A DNA stretch of 9,580 bases from Betaproteobacteria bacterium (GTDB taxonomy: Bacteria; Pseudomonadota; Gammaproteobacteria; Burkholderiales; Usitatibacteraceae): positions 1-9,580 of the forward strand of contig PQAI01000198.1 in the NCBI GenBank assembly GCA_003105245.1, given 5' to 3'. The first letter of the stretch is position 1. The number at the start of each line of letters is the position of its first letter. The notes beneath the pieces are model-generated. The model searched no databases and had not been told where the DNA came from. It saw only the letters and a program-made list of their open reading frames with translations. The position numbers were made by a program, and so were the translations under genes. This document shows positions 6,399 to 9,580 of this stretch, piece by piece.

Positions 6399-9300
6399 AT
6401 GTGGATCACGAAGACCAGCATCAACCAGCCCGTCTTCGCCACCATGATGATGGTGGCGCTGTGCGTCCTGGGGATCTTCTCCTACAACAAGCTGCGCGTG
6501 GAGCGCATGCCCGACATCGAGATCCCCTTCGTCTTCATCCAGATCAACTACCCGGGCGCCGCTCCCGAGGCCGTCGAGAACGACATCACCAAGCCCGTCG
6601 AGGAGGTGGTGAACACGGTCAACGGGGTGAAGATCATCCGCTCCAACTCCTTCGAGGGCCGCAGCGAGACCTACATCGAGTTCCGCCTCGACACCAACAT
6701 GGAGCGTGCCGTGCAGGACATCCGCGACAAGGTCGCGATGATCCGCCCCGGCTTCCCGCGCGAGGCGCGCGATCCCCTCATCCTGCGCGGCGACTTCGAC
6801 AACGCCCAGCCCGTGGTCTCGCTCGCGGTGACCTCGCCCACGAGGACGCTTCGCGAGCTCACCACCCTCACCGAGCAGGTCATCGTCAAGCGCTTCCAGA
6901 ACGTGCCGGGCGTGGGCCAGGTGCAGGTCTCGGGCGGCGTCGCGCGCCAGGTGCTCGTGAACCTGCGCCCCGCGCAGATGCAGGCGCAGTCGGTCGGCGT
7001 GGACGAGATCGTCGCCGCCATCCGCGCGGCCAACGTGGACGTGCCGGCCGGGCGCATCTCCCACGGCGCCTCCGAGCAGCTCGTCCGCATCGAGGGTCGC
7101 ATCAAGGAGCCGGCCGGCTTCGGCAGGATCATCGTGGCGCGCCGCGCCAACGGGCCGGTCTACCTCGACCAGGTGGCCGACGTGGTGGACGGCGAGAAGG
7201 AGGCCGACTCCTATTCCCGGATCAACGGCAAGCCCGGCCTCACGATCCAGGTGCTCAAGGTTCAGGACGCGAACATCGTCGACGTGGGCAACGCCGCCAA
7301 GGCGGCCGCCAAGTCGCTCGCCAAGGTGCTGCCCCCGGACGTGGAACTCAAGCTCGTCTACGCGGACGTCGACTTCATCGAGAGGGCGCTGAACGGCGTG
7401 AAGGTGACGATCGTCGAGGGGGCGCTCCTCACCGTCTTCATCGTGTTCCTGTTCCTGCACTCCTGGCGCAGCACCATCATCACCGGGCTCACGCTGCCGA
7501 TCTCCGTCATCGCGACCTTCATCGCGGTCTACCTCTTCGGCTTCACGCTCAACTTCCTCACCCTGATGGCGCTGTCGCTTTGCATAGGCCTCCTCATCGA
7601 CGACGCCATCGTGGTGCGCGAGAACATCGTGCGCCACCTCGGCATGGGCAAGGACCACTACCGGGCCGCCCGCGAAGGCACCGAGGAGATCGGGCTCGCG
7701 GTGATGGCCACGACCTTCGCGATCGTCGCGGTTTTCATTCCCGTCGCCTTCATGTCGGGGATCATCGGCAAGTTCTTCTACCAGTTCGGGATCACGGTGG
7801 CGGTGGCGGTGCTGGTGTCGCTCTTCGTGAGCTTCACCCTCGACCCCATGCTCTCGGCCATCTGGCGCGACCCGGTGGAGGGCCGCTTCCGGCGCCTGCC
7901 CTGGCTCGGGCGCGTGATGGGCCGCATCGAGCAGGGCGTGGAGTGGGCTCACCACCGCTACGGCATTCTCCTGGAGTGGTCGCTCGGCAACCGCAAGAAG
8001 GTGCTGGCCATCGCCACCGCCGTCTTCGTGTCGAGCTTCTTCGTGCTGCCCCTGGTGGGCACCGAGTTCTCGCCCGAGTCCGACGAGGGGCGGACCTCGT
8101 TCCGGCTCACCACGCCCGTGGGCTCGAGCCTCGACTACACCGACGCGAAGGCGCGCCAGGTCGAGGAGATCCTGCGCCGCTACCCCGAGGTCTCCACGAT
8201 GGCGGCCAACGTGGGCACCGGCGAGGGGCGAAACGTCGCGCGCATCGAGGTGAAGCTCGTCGACCGCCGCGAGCGCCCGCACCTCACCCAGAAAGCGTTC
8301 GAGGCGAAGGTGCGCCAGCAGATCCGCGCCATCCCCGGGGTGGAGCTCTCCGTGGGCTACAACCGCCCCATCTGGATCAACCTGCTGGGCCCGTCCAACG
8401 ACGGCCTGGAGAAGGTGACCGCCGAGGTGATGGAGAAGATCGCGAAGATCAAGGGCATCGCCGACCTCGAGAGCAGCCTCAAGGCCAACAACCCGGCCAT
8501 CACCCTCAAGGTGAACGACGAGCTCGCGAGCGACCTGGGGCTCACCGTCTCCCAGATCGGCGCCGCGGTGCGCCCGTTCGTGGCCGGCGACGTGATCGGC
8601 CACTGGCTCGCCCCCGACGGGCAGAACTACGAGGTGAACGTGCAGCTGCCGAAGTCAGAGCGGCGCATCGCCTCCGACCTGGGCGACCTGCGCGTGGTGA
8701 GCAGCAAGCCCGGCCCCAACGGCGCGCCCGTCCTCGTGCCGCTTCGCCAGGTGGTGGAATTCCGCGAGTCCACGAGCCCGCAGATCATCAAGCGCCAGGA
8801 GCTGCAGCGGCGCGTGGGCATCTACGCGAGCGTCGAGGGCCGGCCCTCGGGCGACGTCGGCAAGGAGGTGCAGGAGCTGCTCAAGACGATCGAGCTGCCG
8901 CCGGGCTACCGCTTCGACGTCGCGGGCCAGACCCAGGACATGCAGGAATCGTTCACGGCGGCCGTGGCCGCGCTGGGCATGGCGGTGATCTTCATCTACC
9001 TCATCCTCGCCTCCCAGTTCGGCAGCTTCCTGCAGCCGCTCGCCATCATGGCCTCGCTCCCCTTCACGCTGATCGGGGTCTTCCTGGCGCTCCTCGTGAC
9101 CGGGAGCACGCTCAACATCTTCTCGATCATCGGCATCATCATGCTGATGGGGCTGGTGACGAAGAACGCGATCCTGCTCGTGGACTTCACCAACCAGGGC
9201 ATCCGGGAGGGCAGGTCGCGCCACGACGCCATCCTCGCGGCCGGGCAGGTGCGGCTGCGCCCGATCCTGATGACCACCATGGCGATGATCTTCGGCATGC

Positions 9301-9536
9301 TGCCCATGGCCATCGGCTCGGCCGACGGCGGCGAGCAGAACGCGCCCATGGGCCGCGCGGTCATCGGCGGCATCATCACCTCGACGCTGCTCACGCTCGT
9401 CGTGGTGCCCGTGCTCTACACCTACGTGGACACCTGGGGCCGGCGGGTGAAGGCCTGGTTCACGGGCGGGGCGCATCCCACGACGGGCGGCGGCGCGGCA
9501 AGCCCGGCCGTCGCCTCCCGGCCAGCGGATGACTAG
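6399..9536 (+). CDS. RND family multidrug efflux pump, HAE1 type (AcrB/MdtBC-like permease)
   Basis: A 1045-residue proton-driven inner-membrane pump of normal family length. It has TM1 at about 11-30, a large periplasmic loop (about 31-335), TM2-TM6 (336-485), TM7 near 530-553, a second periplasmic loop, and TM8-TM12 (about 853-1012). The proton-relay residues are present: Asp401-Asp402 in TM4 ([13 protein letters not shown]) and Lys922 in TM10 ([13 protein letters not shown]). This argues for a working pump of the drug-exporting HAE1 type; the metal-exporting HME group has different TM4 residues. The Pro-rich [24 protein letters not shown] after TM1 is a family signature. ATG 6399 follows the adaptor stop by 5 bases, with GAAGGG (6384-6389) as Shine-Dalgarno. 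No outer-membrane factor gene follows in the window, so a shared TolC-type channel or a gene just beyond 9580 is needed. The substrate cannot be read from sequence. Confidence 0.96.
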   Translation: MWITKTSINQPVFATMMMVALCVLGIFSYNKLRVERMPDIEIPFVFIQINYPGAAPEAVENDITKPVEEVVNTVNGVKIIRSNSFEGRSETYIEFRLDTNMERAVQDIRDKVAMIRPGFPREARDPLILRGDFDNAQPVVSLAVTSPTRTLRELTTLTEQVIVKRFQNVPGVGQVQVSGGVARQVLVNLRPAQMQAQSVGVDEIVAAIRAANVDVPAGRISHGASEQLVRIEGRIKEPAGFGRIIVARRANGPVYLDQVADVVDGEKEADSYSRINGKPGLTIQVLKVQDANIVDVGNAAKAAAKSLAKVLPPDVELKLVYADVDFIERALNGVKVTIVEGALLTVFIVFLFLHSWRSTIITGLTLPISVIATFIAVYLFGFTLNFLTLMALSLCIGLLIDDAIVVRENIVRHLGMGKDHYRAAREGTEEIGLAVMATTFAIVAVFIPVAFMSGIIGKFFYQFGITVAVAVLVSLFVSFTLDPMLSAIWRDPVEGRFRRLPWLGRVMGRIEQGVEWAHHRYGILLEWSLGNRKKVLAIATAVFVSSFFVLPLVGTEFSPESDEGRTSFRLTTPVGSSLDYTDAKARQVEEILRRYPEVSTMAANVGTGEGRNVARIEVKLVDRRERPHLTQKAFEAKVRQQIRAIPGVELSVGYNRPIWINLLGPSNDGLEKVTAEVMEKIAKIKGIADLESSLKANNPAITLKVNDELASDLGLTVSQIGAAVRPFVAGDVIGHWLAPDGQNYEVNVQLPKSERRIASDLGDLRVVSSKPGPNGAPVLVPLRQVVEFRESTSPQIIKRQELQRRVGIYASVEGRPSGDVGKEVQELLKTIELPPGYRFDVAGQTQDMQESFTAAVAALGMAVIFIYLILASQFGSFLQPLAIMASLPFTLIGVFLALLVTGSTLNIFSIIGIIMLMGLVTKNAILLVDFTNQGIREGRSRHDAILAAGQVRLRPILMTTMAMIFGMLPMAIGSADGGEQNAPMGRAVIGGIITSTLLTLVVVPVLYTYVDTWGRRVKAWFTGGAHPTTGGGAASPAVASRPADD

Positions 9537-9542
9537 GACGGA

Positions 9543-9580
9543 GGACAGGTTGCGCTGAACGCAATCCGCAGGGGGACAGG
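9543..9580. repeat. Short hairpin bracketed by a GGACAGG direct repeat, after the pump gene
   Basis: After the pump stop codon there are 44 bases to the window end. GGTTGCG (9548-9554) pairs with CGCAATC (9560-9566) around a 5-base loop, including one G-T pair. GGACAGG occurs on both sides (9543-9549 and 9574-9580). No T-run follows, so it is not a convincing intrinsic terminator. GGGGACAGG-type strings also occur in dispersed palindromic repeats of many proteobacteria, and this may be the edge of one. Confidence 0.25.

Noticed and set aside
6054..8603. 849-codon minus-strand open frame opposite the RND genes
   Set aside because: Shadow of the adaptor and pump coding frames; low-complexity His/Asp/Gly/Ala/Val-rich translation without recognisable motifs.

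Overview
The window is dense, GC-rich DNA (I estimate about two thirds G+C by eye) with proteobacterial gene content: a GluQRS synthetase, an RND efflux pair and a YhaJ-type LysR regulator. A betaproteobacterium fits best, but that is inferred from composition and gene content, not from a marker gene. I see no RNA genes, insertion sequences, CRISPR arrays or phage genes. Nearly all of the window is coding.

Left part (1-3166, minus strand): a tight four-gene operon read right to left. In order it encodes a YhhW-type pirin/quercetinase, a small DoxX-family membrane protein very like E. coli YqjF, a second and longer pirin, and a NemA-type Old Yellow Enzyme cut by the left window edge. It diverges from a LysR-type regulator (3275-4177, plus strand) that closely resembles E. 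coli YhaJ. The roughly 108-base control region between them carries two inverted copies of a TTC-N(8-9)-GAA element, which look like the regulator's binding sites. In E. coli, YhaJ controls yqjF in response to breakdown products of dinitrotoluene (quinol/quinone-like aromatics). Here the regulator, the YqjF-like protein, two cupin oxygenase-like proteins and a flavin ene/nitro-reductase sit together, so the locus reads as a self-contained response cassette for quinones, nitroaromatics or other electrophiles (inference).

Middle (4177-5097, plus strand): gluQ, encoding glutamyl-Q tRNA(Asp) synthetase, starts inside the stop codon of the LysR gene (TGATG) and has no visible Shine-Dalgarno sequence, so the two are probably translationally coupled. 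The last codons of gluQ contain a perfect 8-bp palindrome with a 3-bp centre, and a consensus TATAAT overlaps its stop codon. Together these look like the operator and promoter of the next operon.

Right part (5203-9536, plus strand): an RND efflux operon made of an inner-membrane-anchored periplasmic adaptor and, 5 bases later, a full-length HAE1-type RND pump. No outer-membrane channel gene is present before the window ends. The final 44 bases hold a small hairpin bracketed by a GGACAGG direct repeat and no recognisable gene.
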